Assembly (NCBI RefSeq): GCF_030272615.1 | Contig: NC_081412.1 | Coordinates: forward strand, 40,230,791 to 40,294,790 | Reading direction: 5' to 3' | From: Cryptomeria japonica | Lineage: Eukaryota; Streptophyta; Pinopsida; Cupressales; Cupressaceae | Length of the DNA stretch: 64,000 nucleotides | Shown here: positions 1 to 11,326 of the stretch, piece after piece | Numbering within the stretch: the stretch's first letter is position 1 | Layout: each line of letters opens with the position of its first letter | Program-made: the position numbers and the translations under genes | The notes under the pieces: generated by a model | Told to the model about the DNA's origin: nothing | The model's database searches: none | What the model saw: the letters and a program-made list of their open reading frames with translations, nothing else

Positions 1-140
1 TATTAGATTATTAAATATTATATAATATATAATGTAATAATATATTATATAATATGTATTATATAATATACAATATATAATATATAATTATATAATATAA
101 TATAGAAATATATTATTATATTATATAATATAATGTTATT
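1..140. repeat. AT-rich low-complexity DNA
   Basis: This stretch is almost wholly TA/AAT/TATAT runs. No gene or motif is visible. It flanks the left end of the possible large transposon. Confidence 0.8.
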
Positions 141-154
141 TTAAAATAATTTAA

Positions 155-302
155 GTATAAAAATTGGATGTCCGATTTTAATGTATAAATGTGTGGTCCC
201 AAAAAAAATTCCCATTGTTGCCTCTTTTTTTACTATTGCCACATTAATGGCAATGACAAAAATCGGATATCCGATAAAATCCGATATCCGATCTTATTAC
301 TC
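155..302 (+). repeat. Left terminal region with TCGGATATCC motifs
   Basis: The bases at about 263-302 contain two near-palindromic GGATATCC cores. Reverse-complemented, they match about 37624-37674 at the far side, with roughly five mismatches over about 40 bp. A third, weaker copy lies at about 160-181. I read this as the left terminal inverted repeat of a large DNA transposon. I could not find a convincing target-site duplication, so the exact outer boundary is uncertain. Confidence 0.5.
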
Positions 303-423
303 ATATTTTAGAGAGAGATTATGGGAGAGGGAGAGAGATAGAAAGAGGGGGGAGAGGGAGAGAGGGGGGAGAGAGAGAGAGATTAGGGGAGAGGGGGAGA
401 GAGAAATTAGGAGAGAGAGAGGG
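303..423 (+). repeat. GA-rich purine tract, left part
   Basis: Almost pure GA/GGGA repeats. The tract is interrupted by the LTR element at 424-7049 and resumes at 7050. It mirrors the pyrimidine tract at 37270-37612, consistent with both belonging to an inverted end. The last five bases, GAGGG at 419-423, are the left target-site duplication of the inserted element. Confidence 0.85.
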
Positions 424-1241
424 TGTTGGCATATGGACACTCCAATGAGGCATTGTATGTGATTGAAGGTTTTGTCATTGATGGCAATCTTGCAATCCTA
501 TGGTACCGGCAAGACATCATACCGGCAAAGCATTATACAGGCAAGACAGTGCACTGGCATCAACAAGATCACTCTACACCAACACCAGCACCGGCACCGG
601 CACAGAAGAAAAGATGTATACCGACATAGAGGCCGACAAGATTTTTGTTATGTAATATTTTGTTTATTATTGTAAGCCAACTTGGCAAATTGTAAAATGA
701 CTCCTATATATAAAGGAGATCATTGTAGACATTTAGAGAGAAAAAAAGTAGCGAGCATAAAGAAAATTATTAGGCAGACCTAACGTGTGAATTATAGGTC
801 AAGGGTATATGTAAAGAACAGAGCAAGAACCAGTATTGAATCTGGCATTGGAGATGCTATTGTAAAGCAGTACAAGTTATTGGATTAGTATAATCCTTAT
901 TGTAAGTCAGTGTGACTTCTCATTGAGCAGTGAGCTCTATGCAGTTGGCCTTCCTGCATGTGCAGGCCCCTATTGTAAGTAATATTCTCTTATTGGCCAG
1001 TGAGTGAATATTATGGGTCACAAATCCCACCGAGGTTTTTCCCACACTGGGTTTCCTTGTTAAAAATCTTGTGTTATGGTGTTCTTTTCATGTGGATGTT
1101 TCTAATTCTATTTATTGCATTAATTCTTGCATACCGGTATACTGTTATTTTATGTTCTACATGTTTTAACTTAAGAAAATCTTATCACCAGTTAGATACT
1201 GATTCACCCCCCCCCTCTCAGTATCTATGGGAGTCCTAATA
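424..1241 (+). repeat. 5' LTR of copy 1
   Basis: Starts TGTTGGCATATG and ends CTAATA, where the 3' LTR has CTAACA, a probable C-to-T change in the terminal CA. A TATA-like TATATATAAA lies at about 705-714. The U3 part carries clustered CCGGCA motifs at about 505-600. The start and end were set by comparison with 6225-7049 and by the target-site duplication. Confidence 0.9.
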
Positions 1242-1242
1242 A

Positions 1243-1256
1243 TTGGTATCAGAGCC
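1243..1256 (+). other. Primer binding site, copy 1
   Basis: TTGGTATCAGAGCC lies immediately after the 5' LTR. This is the usual complement of the 3' end of plant initiator-Met tRNA used by many copia and gypsy elements. Confidence 0.85.
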
Positions 1257-1312
1257 TGGTCCTCTATTTTCAGAAGCCTAACAGCTTGAGGAAGATCTTG
1301 ACACTGGTAAAG

Positions 1313-2470
1313 ATGGAAAATCTGATGAAGCAACTTGAAGGAGCTCTTACAGGCTATGATGCAGAGAAGTTGAAAAATATCAAATTAGAAGATGATTTAA
1401 GAGCAGCTTAGGATATCATTCTGGCACTTCAAGAAAATCTTACTATTGCAAGAAATAAAAGAAGAGAACTTTGTGAAAATTTGCAAAATGAGAATGATGA
1501 AAAGGAATCACTTAATGACATGATAAGCAAGCTGAAACAAGAGATCATGACAACAAAAAATGAAATGCAGGATATGACTATGAGATTTTGCAAAGAGATT
1601 GAGGATAGAAAGAAGAATGAAGAAGAATTGACCAGAAGACTAAGTGATGTAGCAAATGAGAAAACAAGACTTAGCTATGAAAATGACATGTTGAAGATAG
1701 ATCTGATGCATACTTAGAATGACTCAAATGAACTGATGAGACAAAAAGAAATCTTGGAAAGGGAATTGGAAACTGCAAATCAAGATAAAGAAAAATTCAA
1801 GAAAATCTCAAAAGAACTTGGTACCTTATTGAAGAATCAAAAACCTAAAGGTGACACTTCTGGAATTGGCTTTGAAGTTGGTGAAAGCTCTGGTACTACA
1901 AATACTCAGGATCACAACAAACTGGTAAGACCACCTGATGCTTATAAATTCAATGGAAAATGCTTTAATTGTAATAAGTATGGTCATAGGGAAAATGAAT
2001 GTAGATCTAGGAATTATCAAAATATCAATACACCCATCGGTCAATGTTCCAAATGCAACAAAGTTGGTCATAACTCTGAAAACTGCATAATGAATGTGAG
2101 ATGTTATGTTTGTGGAAGATTTGGACATTTATCTAATCAATGCAGAACACAAACCAACATAGGTTATGGGAAAGCTATTCAGAAAAATAATGTAACTTGT
2201 TATGCATGTAACAAGATTGGGCATATTGCTAAATTTTGTAGAAGTAAAGGTACACTGGTAGACAACAAAAGTGCTAGCTTGAAAGGTAAAGAACAAGTTA
2301 AAGAGGTTAAGCAAGAATTCTCAAAGCAATGGATTAGAAAAGCTGATCTAAATATTGGGAATACTCCTCCACTGGTAGAACCAACAAATGCTTCACCGAC
2401 AGGACAGAGTGATACTTCACCAGTAGGACAGAGCAATGCTCCACCAGTAGGAAGTTCTTCATCTAATTGA
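1313..2470 (+). pseudogene. ORF1: gag-like coiled-coil protein with four CCHC knuckles (two stops)
   Basis: A 386-codon frame from the ATG at 1313, just downstream of the primer site, to TGA at 2468. Two in-frame TAG codons (1409 and 1715) break it; copy 2 has CAA and CAG there. Residues of about 20-175 are charged and heptad-like, a probable coiled coil. Four CX2CX4HX4C zinc knuckles lie at about residues 217-230, 245-258, 264-277 and 296-309. The tail is rich in Pro, Ser and Gly. Zinc knuckles of this form bind nucleic acid in retroelement Gag proteins, so an RNA-packaging role is inferred. There is no matrix or capsid domain I can recognise. Copy 2 has exactly the same codon count, which supports the start and stop chosen here. 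Confidence 0.85.
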
Positions 2471-2624
2471 AAAAAAATTCCTTGAGGGATTGGCAATCTA
2501 ATGACACATATGCTATTATTCCCTCGGTTAGAGATAAGAAGTTGAAAATTACTTATTACTGGCAAACAATGTTAAGTGAATACTTAACCAGCATGCAATT
2601 AATGTGGTAGATGGCGAAAAGACA

Positions 2625-2638
2625 TTATAAAAATAAGG
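2625..2638 (+). promoter_or_regulatory. Possible internal TATA box upstream of ORF2
   Basis: TTATAAAAATAAGG lies about 147 bp before the ORF2 ATG, followed by a segment that reads like a 5' leader. Copy 2 has a weaker ACTATAATATTTAGG at the same place. An internal promoter for ORF2 is an inference. Confidence 0.35.
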
Positions 2639-2771
2639 TTTTGGCTCCATTTCATTTCACCGTGACTTTAAACTTTCAGAGAGCACGAAGAATCCGAGCT
2701 AAGGCATTTCGAGCAAGAATCAAGCACACTCCAAGCATTCATCCATGCAGGACAGAAAAAGGTATTTAATC

Positions 2772-5700
2772 ATGGCATCCACCTCTGCAATTGAATACAT
2801 AGCAAACCCTGTTGTTGTGGAAGTAATTAAAAGACCTAGGCCCGTATTTCAATTAGTCCCCGAGATAGCAAAAAAGGATGACACCTTAGGTGCATTTCCT
2901 CAAATTCCTAAAGGTGTTGTATATGCTGAAGACCCTAGAATGTACATCCATTGCAACATTGAAGAGTTAGGAGATGAGGAAATCAAAACCATGTATAAAA
3001 CCGAGATATGTGATGATACTGATAATGTTAAAGCTGAACACAAGATTATTGAAACCCTAGGATTCACAGAAATCCTTAGCATTCCTGAATTTCCTAAGGA
3101 TGTGATTAGGATAGTGTTAAGCAAAGTTTATGGAGAATTTTTCTGGCTAGATGCAATTCATAAGATCACCAAGGGAGTGGTAAAAGTTGTCATAGGGTTA
3201 CCGACCACCGGCAAGAGGCCAGACAAAAACAAGAAGGTTTCCAATGATTTAGTCATAGACCTAATAGGTGCAACATTCGATAAGAGATCTCTAAGGGTTA
3301 ATTATGTAAAAGGTATCAATGTGAGATTCATAAGTATGATATTAGGTTACAAAGCCACTCATGCTAATAGACTTAACTCAGTTTCAAGTTTATGCATTAA
3401 GAGTGCTTATGATATGGTAACAGACAATGCAAAAATTAACATCTGTGAATGGTTAAAAGATGAACTGATAGACAACCTTGGAAAGATAAAGAAGGATAAG
3501 AAAGGAACTTTTAGATTTGGAAAGCTGTTAGTATGCCTAATGCTTCATATAACAAAACAGGTTCCCCATATAGGATATAAAGAACTAGGATATGACATAC
3601 CGGTAGGAAAGCAATTGACGGAACTGTTTAATACCATGGGTGAGAACAAGGAGAACAACATTCATGACTTTTTCCAAGCATTAAAGACAAAAATGAAGAA
3701 AAGAATAAGGTTATCTCAGAAAATTGTAGACAAATACAAAGATGATATATGTCTTGTTATTAAGAAAGATGAAATATGGATGGAAGCAGTCATCGCAAGA
3801 ACAATCCAGGTAACCAAAATGGGCTATGAGACAGATGACCACATAGTTGAAACTTATGCTAAAGCACTTCTAGAAGTCCCCAAAGAACCTAAGGAAGAAG
3901 TATTTGGTAGTGCTAAAACCATAGAAAGCCAAATACAATCTAAGAAAAGAGTAAAGAAGGTAGAGGCATTTGTGAGGAAAGGATCCAGACAAGCAAAGGC
4001 CATTAAGGAAGATGTATTAAAGAAAACCGGCATAACAGAAGATGAGTTGGCAGCCCCACAACCTAAAGCTCATCTATCACCAGTAGGTACCTCTTCAGAA
4101 GGTGACATGCCAACAACTTTTAAAAGAGTTGTTAGGAAAAGAGATCCCTCACCGACAACCACTCCTTCACCTAGAAGGACAAGGCAGAAGCAACAAGTTG
4201 TGAGATCTCTAGTTAGAAAGGTCACACCTAAGAAGAAGCTAACCCCTAAGAAAAAGAAAAAGACAAAAACTGACTTGGCACCCCTAGACATATTGCTAAA
4301 TGAGATCACAGAGGAAGGAAAATTGAAAAACATAGAGAAAATTTATGACACTCTATCTACTGATGAGAAAGGGCAAGTTGAGGAAAGTGTAATACTGCAT
4401 ATGAACATGTACAAAAAGTTTTTGATGGAAGTAATCAATGAAATTATTGATGATTTGTACAAAAGACTTGAGGCTAGAAGGCAAGGAGTGATTGAATTAG
4501 ACAAGAAAATAAAAATAGAAAAGCTACTTGATGTATATCTGGTAAACTCTCCAAAGGAAATTGATGATTTGATTGCTTAGGAAAATCGGACAGTATTCTC
4601 TACTGCACACCAGCATATTTCACTAATGGCAGGAAGAGTTACTGAAGTAACAGAAGAAATAGAAGATGGTTGGGACATATTCCTGGTTGAAAAGGAAAAA
4701 CAAGAAGAATACAGGAACCCTAAGCCTATTAAAGTATATCAGAAGGATAGGGACAAAGGGAAAGGCAAAGTTGGTGGACCTCCAAGCATAAAGGTTAAAG
4801 ACAACCTACCTCCACTTGTGAAAATTACAACCATTGAAGACCAACCGACAGCAAAAAGTATGGATGTAGAGGATAGCAATCCAAATCCTGAAGTCCTATA
4901 CACTGTAAATGTTGATACCCAAAAGATCAACATAACAGTGGATAAAGATACAATTAAAAAGTCAGATATGGCTGAAGAGCCTCCAGTAATAGGAGATACA
5001 GAGAAACCAGTAGAGGATACAGGGAAAATGATGGAATCTGAGGCACAAATAGAGAAACCAACAGAGCTAAAGGCTCCGGAACAGGCTCACAAGGAAACAG
5101 TGCCATCGATAAGTAGTGAAGCAGGGAAACTAGTGCTAAAAGAAATGCAAACACAAACTAACCTACCAGAGGTCAATACAAGCATGGTTATTTCAACCGG
5201 CACTCAGACTCTTGGATCATCATCAACATTCAAGTCAACTAATGTGACTGAGGTATTATTAGATTCTATTAAGAAAATAACTGACTGCAGTTCATAGGCT
5301 TATAAAGAAATAGATGATTCAATACCATTTTTGAAGTTAGTTGCTCCTGATTGTAATATAGATAATATAGATTCTTTAAGACAGTTGGATACATTATGTA
5401 AATACATTTCTGGAAATATTGAGAAAATAAAGGAAGAATCAGTAAAGGACATGGTAGAAAAGGAGAAACAAAAATTCTTTGATGAAGAAATAAAGAAGTG
5501 TAATAGAGACTTTGACACACTTCTACCGGAACTATGTAGTTTGTTGAAAGAGTATAAAAATCTATATAAAGATACATGCAAAACAAACTTCTTGACTATA
5601 GATATTGACAAGAAAATAAGCAAGATGCAGGATGAGATAAATAAGCTTGCAGACAATTTTGTCAACTCACCGGATTCATTATCTGTTTTTGAAGAGAAGT

Positions 5701-5999
5701 TAGAAAATTTTGAGGAAGAATTGCTCAAACAGGAGAGAGAGAAAGAAAGAATAATAAACAAGGCAAAACACTTGAGATCTAAACTGAGTCCAAGATTGGA
5801 CTATCTAGCATCTCTGCGAAAGGAAATCTTAGAGGCATTAGCACAGGGAAGCAAAACACTGGTAGAACATTTGCAGCATTTCACCGGTACTGTGAAGAGG
5901 ACTGAAACAACAATAAAAGATAGCAAAAAGTTTATGGATAGTATAAACCTAATTTTGGATGATCTTTTTCAGATAATAACTACCCAACTACAGGGTTGA
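2772..5999 (+). pseudogene. ORF2: ~1,075-residue protein of unknown function (two stops)
   Basis: One frame of 1,076 codons, interrupted only by TAG at 4578 and 5295; copy 2 has CAA at both places. The ATG at 2772 is chosen because it is shared with copy 2; the upstream in-frame ATG at 2745 is not. Residues 1 to about 390 look globular. Around residue 130 is a segment ending GLPTTGKRP that recalls the plant mobile domain / plant transposon-protein fold, a weak resemblance. Residues of about 400-520 are rich in Lys, Pro and Arg, including a KKKKKTK run that could be a nuclear signal. The middle is acidic and Thr/Pro-rich. From about residue 850 to the end it is a likely coiled coil. No membrane segment or enzyme motif is visible. 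It takes the place of pol and could correspond to the extra env-like ORF of some Sireviruses; this is unproven. Confidence 0.8.
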
Positions 6000-6061
6000 G
6001 GATATGGACAGATGTAACTACAAACTCTACTAACATCTTGACAACCTTTGTCATTGATGCC

Positions 6062-6223
6062 AAAGGGGGAGTGGTAGGATGAGAAAGTTCAAAGACAGGA
6101 ATCATATGCTCAGGGGGAGCCCCTCATATTTTTGGTAAACATTTTTTGAAAATTTTTGACTACACATTTTGGACACTTTTTGAAATTTCTCATGAGTGTT
6201 GCCATCAATGCCAAAGGGGGAGA
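6062..6223 (+). promoter_or_regulatory. Three polypurine tracts before the 3' LTR, copy 1
   Basis: AAAGGGGGAG (about 6062-6071), AGGGGGAG (about 6112-6119) and AAAGGGGGAGAT (about 6213-6223) precede the 3' LTR. The last abuts the LTR and would prime plus-strand synthesis. The first and last sit in the same short context, ATTGATGCCAAAGGGGGAG or close to it. Multiple tracts are a reported hallmark of Sireviruses. Confidence 0.8.
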
Positions 6224-6224
6224 T

Positions 6225-7049
6225 TGTTGGCATATGGACACTCCAATGAGACATTGTATGTGATTGAAGGTTTTGTCATTGATGGAAACCTTGTAATCCT
6301 ATGGCATCGACAAGACATCATATCGACAAAGCATTATACAGGCAAGACAGTGCACCGGCATCAACAAGATCACTCTACACCGGCACTGGCACTAGCACCG
6401 GCACAGAAGAAAAGATGTATACTGACATGGAGGCCGACAAGATTTTTGTTATGTAATATTTTGTTTATTACTGTAAGCCGACATGGCGACATGGAAAATT
6501 GTAAAATGACTCTTGTATACAAAGGAGATCATTGTAGACATTTAGAGAGAAAAAAAGTAGCGAGCATAAAGAAAATTATTAGGCAGACCTAATGTGCGAA
6601 TTATAGGTCAAGGGTATATGTAAAGAACAAAGCAAGAACCGGTACTGAATCTAGCATTGGAGATGCTATTGTAAAGCCGTACAAGTTGCTGGATTTGTAT
6701 AATCCTTATTGTAAGTCAGTTTGACTTCTCATTGAGCAGTGAGCTCTAGGCAGTTGGCCTTCCTGCATGTGCAGGCCCCTATTGTAAGTAATATTCTCTT
6801 ATTGGCCAGTGAGTGAATATTGTGGGTCACAAATCCCACCGACATTTTTCCCACACCGGGTTTCCTCATTAAACATCTTGTGTTATGGTGTTCTTTTCAT
6901 GTGGATGTTTTTGATTCTGTTTATTGCATTAATTCTTGCATACCGGTATACTGTTATTTTATGTTCTGCATGTTTTAACTTAAGAAAATCTTATCACTAG
7001 TTAGATACTGATTCACCCTCCCCTCTCAGTATCTGTGGGAATCCTAACA
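6225..7049 (+). repeat. 3' LTR of copy 1
   Basis: Matches 424-1241 with scattered substitutions and a few short indels. It ends CTAACA, followed directly by the GAGGG duplication at 7050-7054. Confidence 0.9.
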
Positions 7050-7098
7050 GAGGGGGGGAGAGAGAGATTAGGAGAGAGAGGGGGGAGAGAGAGAGAGT
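7050..7098 (+). repeat. GA-rich purine tract, right part
   Basis: Continuation of the tract at 303-423 beyond the inserted LTR element. The first five bases are the GAGGG duplication. Confidence 0.85.
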
Positions 7099-8508
7099 GA
7101 CCATAAGGGGTTGTATGTTGTCCTTAGGGGTCATATGGTGTGCCATGACCCCTTAGGACACCATATGACCCATAACGACATAATTTGGTGTCTTAAGGGG
7201 TTGTATGGTGTCCTACAGGGTTGTACGACATAATATGACCCCTTAAGACACCATAAGACCCATAATGACCCAATATGGTGGCCTAAGGGGTCATAGGACA
7301 TAATATGACCCCTATGGACACCATATGACTCATAACAAACCAATATGGTGTCATAAGGGGTCGTATGTTGTCCTTAGGGGTCATATTGTGTCGCATGACC
7401 CATTAGCACACAATATGACCATTACTAACACAATTTGGTGTCTTAAGGGGTCATATAGTGTCCTAAGGGGTCGTAGGACAAAATTTGACCCCTCAGGACA
7501 CCATAGGACCCATAACAACCAAATATGGTGTCTTAAGGGGTCATATGGTGTCCTAAGGGGTCGTAGGACACAAAATGACCCCTTAAGACACCATAGGACC
7601 CATAATGACCCAATATGGTGTCATAAGGGGTCGTATGTTGTCCTTAGGGGTGATATTGTGTCCTATAACCCCTTAGGACACCATATGATGCCTAACAACA
7701 CAATTTTGCATCATAAGGGGTCATATAGTGTCCTAAGGGGTCGTAGGACACAATATGACCCCTATGGACACCATAGGACCCATAATGACCCAATATGGTG
7801 TCATAAGGGTTTGTATCTTATCCTTAGGGGTCATATGATGTCCCATGACCCCTTAGGACACAATACGACCAATAAAAACACACTTTGGTGTCTTAAGGGG
7901 TCATATGGTGTCCTAAGGGGTCATATGGTGTCTTAAGGGGTCATAGGACACAATATGACCCCTATGCACACCATAGGACCCATAACGACTCAATATGGTA
8001 TCATAAGAGGCTGTATGTTGTCCTTAGGGGTCATATGGTATCCCATGACCCCTTAGGACACCATATGACCCTTAACGACATAATTTGGTGTCTTAAGGGG
8101 TCATATGGTGTCCTAAGGGGTCATAGGACACAATATGACCCCTTAAGACACCATATGACCATATGGTGTCATTAGGGGTCATATGGTGTCTTAAGGGGCC
8201 ATATTGTGTCCTACGACCCCTTAGGACACCATATGACCCCTAACAACACAATTTGGTGTATTAAGGGGTCATATGTTGTCCTAAGGGGTCATATTGTGTC
8301 TGATGACCCCTTAGGACAACATATGACCCCTTAAGACACCAAATTGTGTTGTTAGGGGTCATATGGTGTCCTAAGAGGTTGTAGGACATAATATGACTCC
8401 TTAGAACACCATAGAACCCATAACGACCCAATATGGAGTCACAAGGGGTTGTATGTTGTGCTTAGGGGTCATATTGTGTCCCATGGCCCATTAGGACACA
8501 ATATGACC
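7099..8508. repeat. Satellite array with 10-bp register, left
   Basis: Built of decamers such as GGTCATATGG, TGTCCTAAGG, CCCCTTAGGA and CACCATATGA, some being reverse complements of others in shifted phase. Most decamers carry a TA or AT step at the same place. The register holds from 7099 to about 8160, shifts once by about two bases, then holds to about 8508. A higher-order unit near 180 bp is recognisable. It runs in the same orientation as the array at 35065-37265. Long apparent reading frames here are by-products of the repeat. Confidence 0.9.
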
Positions 8509-9192
8509 AGAGAGTTTTTTAGTGGCGAATCTTCACCAATTGGTGAATTCTGCGCGAATAGTGAGGGGCACAATCATGGTCAAATCGCCCAGAATTTTGA
8601 AGAACAATGCAAATATTTGTAATCTAGTTTTGCCATTGACCACACACTGTCGACGTGCATGCCCATAATATTCATCTAGAATCACTCGGACGTGGGTATT
8701 AGATCACCTCCGCTATTCGCAAGCAATAGTAAAATGACCACGTACCCAGAACCTAATTTGCCAATGGTAAATTAAATGTTCATTGCATGCGTCGACCAAA
8801 TTCGCCAATATCAATTAAAACATTATAAGCATTCGAAGACCCATTTTGCCTCGCTTAAATTAAATTTTCATTGCACGCCCGCGCAATTCGCCAAAAATGC
8901 AATTAAATTAAATGTTTATTGGCAATTGTGACACCCGGGCCCTGCGCAATTCGCCAAAAATGCAATCATGGATTTCTATAAATACACTATTTCTTACACT
9001 CTTTCTTACAATTTGTTCATGTCTGATTAGTAAATTGGGAGCTCTCAGAGACTCGAGTCTCGATTCGCATTCCGCAAATTGAGTTAGAAAGTCGAAGTTC
9101 ATTGTAGGGCGGAGGGCTAGAGTTACAATCCTACAACACAGGCCCAAGCATTCATTCCTGATTCTTGATTCAGAGAATTGAGAAGGCATAAA
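8509..9192 (+). promoter_or_regulatory. Subterminal region and probable hAT-gene promoter
   Basis: No gene. The sequence repeats AATTCGCCAA-like motifs (for example near 8805, 8886 and 8948) and CTAATTTGCCAATGG near 8753. The latter recurs near 34920 on the other side. A TATA-like TCTATAAATACAC lies at about 8975-8987, about 290 bp before the first ATG of the hAT gene. A good splice-donor match, AAGGTGAGT, at about 9191-9199 suggests a short intron in the 5' leader. Repeated subterminal motifs are where transposases of many DNA transposons bind; that role is inferred here. Confidence 0.45.
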
Positions 9193-9267
9193 GGTGAGTA
9201 ATCATTTCTTCATACTTGATAGTATTAGTTTGAACTTTTAATTCGTAGTGAGAGGTCAAGACTCAAG

Positions 9268-11326
9268 ATGTCACAGTCAGACATGGGTGAGACTACTCAG
9301 GGTGGTGAAGGGATTGGGATGTCAGACAAGGGTAAGACTCCTTAGGGCGGTGAAACTGAAGGGATTGGGAGGCCATCAAAACGCCCAAAACTTAAACTTA
9401 AAGATAGTACCATAAAGTCTTTTTTTGGAATTGGCAAAGTTTCTGGTCCATCAACCTCTGCAGTTGTAGAACCCATTCATAGTAGCTCACCACCATCACA
9501 AGGTGGGATTGTCATTGAGTTAAATGCATCAAATGAGTATGACAATACCAACATGGCAGAAGATGTTCTAAGGGATACACACAATGAGATACCATTGGCG
9601 AATGCAAATGCTAGTACTGAAGATGATGTTGGTAGGAAGAAAAGAAAAAGGAAAGTAAAACTGGGGCGAGAGTGGGAGATGACAAGGAGTTTTAAGATTG
9701 ATTGGGTAGCAAAGTACCCATTCATTGAAGCGGTCCCAAACAATGATGAACAACCAACAGAATGCAGGTGTAAGATTTGTAGCTGGAAAACTATAAGAGA
9801 GAAGAAGATGCAGCTAAAGCTTGACACCATAGAAAAGCATATTGGTAAGGTTTATGAAAAACATATCATAGACGGAAAGGAAACACGAGTAGTAAGATGG
9901 AAATCAAAGGAAGAATGTCTTCATGTTAAGTATGTCATGGAATATGAAGAGCATAACCACAAAATGACAATGATTCATAATAGTGGATTTGGAAATACAA
10001 TCAAGGTTGGGCTTGAACATGCAACGAAAGATGCAAATCTAGCAAAGACTGTTCAGATGAGTGTTGTTTTGAATATTACGTTGAGAGGGCATCCTATGAA
10101 AGATTTCCTAGAATTTAGTAATTTATTATCTTTTTTGAATGTTCCTCACTATCCTATGTCACATTGGTCAATAAACGCTGGATGGGAAATGGCAAACTAT
10201 CTCGCTGAGGTGAAAAAGCAAAATTTACAAAAAAGTGTAAAAGAGTCAAATTTCATTTCATTATCCATAGATGAAGTTACTATGGTAGATAACACTGCTT
10301 GGGTTTGTGTGCATGTGTATACCATAAAAGAACACGTCTGCCGAGCTCATCTACTCTATGTTCATAAAATGAGGGGCAATTCAACAGCAAAACATTTATA
10401 TTTAGAAGTTAAGAAAGCTTTGAATGAAATTGCTGGTATGGATGACTTGACAATTGCCAAGAAGTTGGTGTGTGTTGGAGCTGATGGAGCTGCAGTAATA
10501 CAAGGTCAAAGGACCGGTCTTTGCACAAGATTAAAAACTATTATTGCACCATACATGGTTGGCATTCACTGCATGGCCCATCAAATGAATTTAGCATATA
10601 GAATTGTAACCAATTTCCCTACAGTGTCAAAAGTTGAACATCTGGTCCACGAGCTCCACTCATACTTCTACCAAAGTCCTAAACGTTTTGCAGAATTTTG
10701 GATTTTTGCTGAGGGAGTAGCAGGAGGAAATAAGCTTATTAGGGATGTTGAGACCAGATGGATCTCCTTGCATGGACCAGCGAAACGAGTTCTAATAGAA
10801 TATCAATCCTTAATCGGACTAATGTATGAGCAATGCCTCATAGTAGACAAAGCTCCTGATCTCTTACATAAGTTAAGTCATATAGAGACTCTGTTAACTT
10901 TAGCTAGTCTTCTCCCCATGCTGGATTCAATGAACAAACATGTTAAGAAAACTCAAGACAGAACTATGTATATCAATGAGTATAGCACTCTACGTAAAAT
11001 GACATGCTTGAGCTTGGATGGTCTATATTCAGATCTAACAGGGCGAAGCCCAAATTTTTTTAGGTGGCAGATAATTACAGATTTGAATCATGCCGAAATT
11101 TTTTTACATTTCAATACAAAAAATAAGTTATGTGTCTTTGTAAAAGGATTTCAGATACCAATGCACCAATCTAAGACATGCAAGCGAGGTAGAGCACTAC
11201 TAGTTAAAAAGGAAGATTTCGACATGATTGTTAAATCTGTTAGTGATAATTTGAAGTCTATTGCATATGAACTTTCAACTGAGATTTGTTAAATATTTCC
11301 TTGATAAGAAATACTTGAAGCCATGG
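9268..11326 (+). pseudogene. hAT-type transposase, 5' part (interrupted by chromovirus)
   Basis: The frame from the ATG at 9268 has one TAG (9343) and then is open to 11290, where a one-base shift breaks it. The rest can be followed in another frame to the insertion point. Near residue 165 a C-X2-C pair followed by His residues resembles a BED-type zinc finger. Later come Asp in LSIDEV (about residue 334), Asp in GADGAAV (about 407), the CMAH motif (about 434, the CxxH typical of hAT proteins) and TRW (about 497). Transposases of this family cut and paste elements with short inverted ends. The gene resumes at 25879; the two parts together would make about 930 codons. A chromovirus sits at 11327-25873, so this copy cannot be expressed as one protein. 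Confidence 0.8.
11322..11326. other. Target-site duplication CATGG (left) of the chromovirus
   Basis: CATGG immediately precedes the left LTR and recurs at 25874-25878 immediately after the right LTR. It fixes both ends of the inserted element. Confidence 0.9.

Larger units (their letters stand above)
424..7049 (+). mobile_element. Non-autonomous LTR retrotransposon, copy 1 (pol-less, two ORFs)
   Basis: A complete element flanked by the 5-bp duplication GAGGG (419-423 and 7050-7054). It has two LTRs of about 820 bp, a tRNA-iMet type primer site, two long coding regions and three polypurine tracts. No protease, integrase, reverse transcriptase or RNase H motif appears in any frame between the LTRs, so it must depend on another element for its enzymes. 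The GGGGGAG tracts and the coiled-coil/zinc-knuckle first protein point to the Ty1/copia Sirevirus type. That placement rests on signals, because there is no pol to classify. A second copy lies at 16493-23056. Confidence 0.85.

Noticed and set aside
181-462. 93-codon frame rich in Arg and Glu
   Set aside because: Generated by the GA tract and running into the LTR.
1243-1256. tRNA gene fragment
   Set aside because: The match to initiator-Met tRNA is only the short complementary primer site next to an LTR; no cloverleaf is present anywhere in the window.
7325-7936. 203-codon open frame, and similar ones at 35178-37067
   Set aside because: Product of the 20/60-bp periodicity of the satellite; no start context, family signature or non-repeat content.
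7099-8508. CRISPR-like regular repeats
   Set aside because: No unique spacers between repeats, and the window is clearly plant nuclear DNA.
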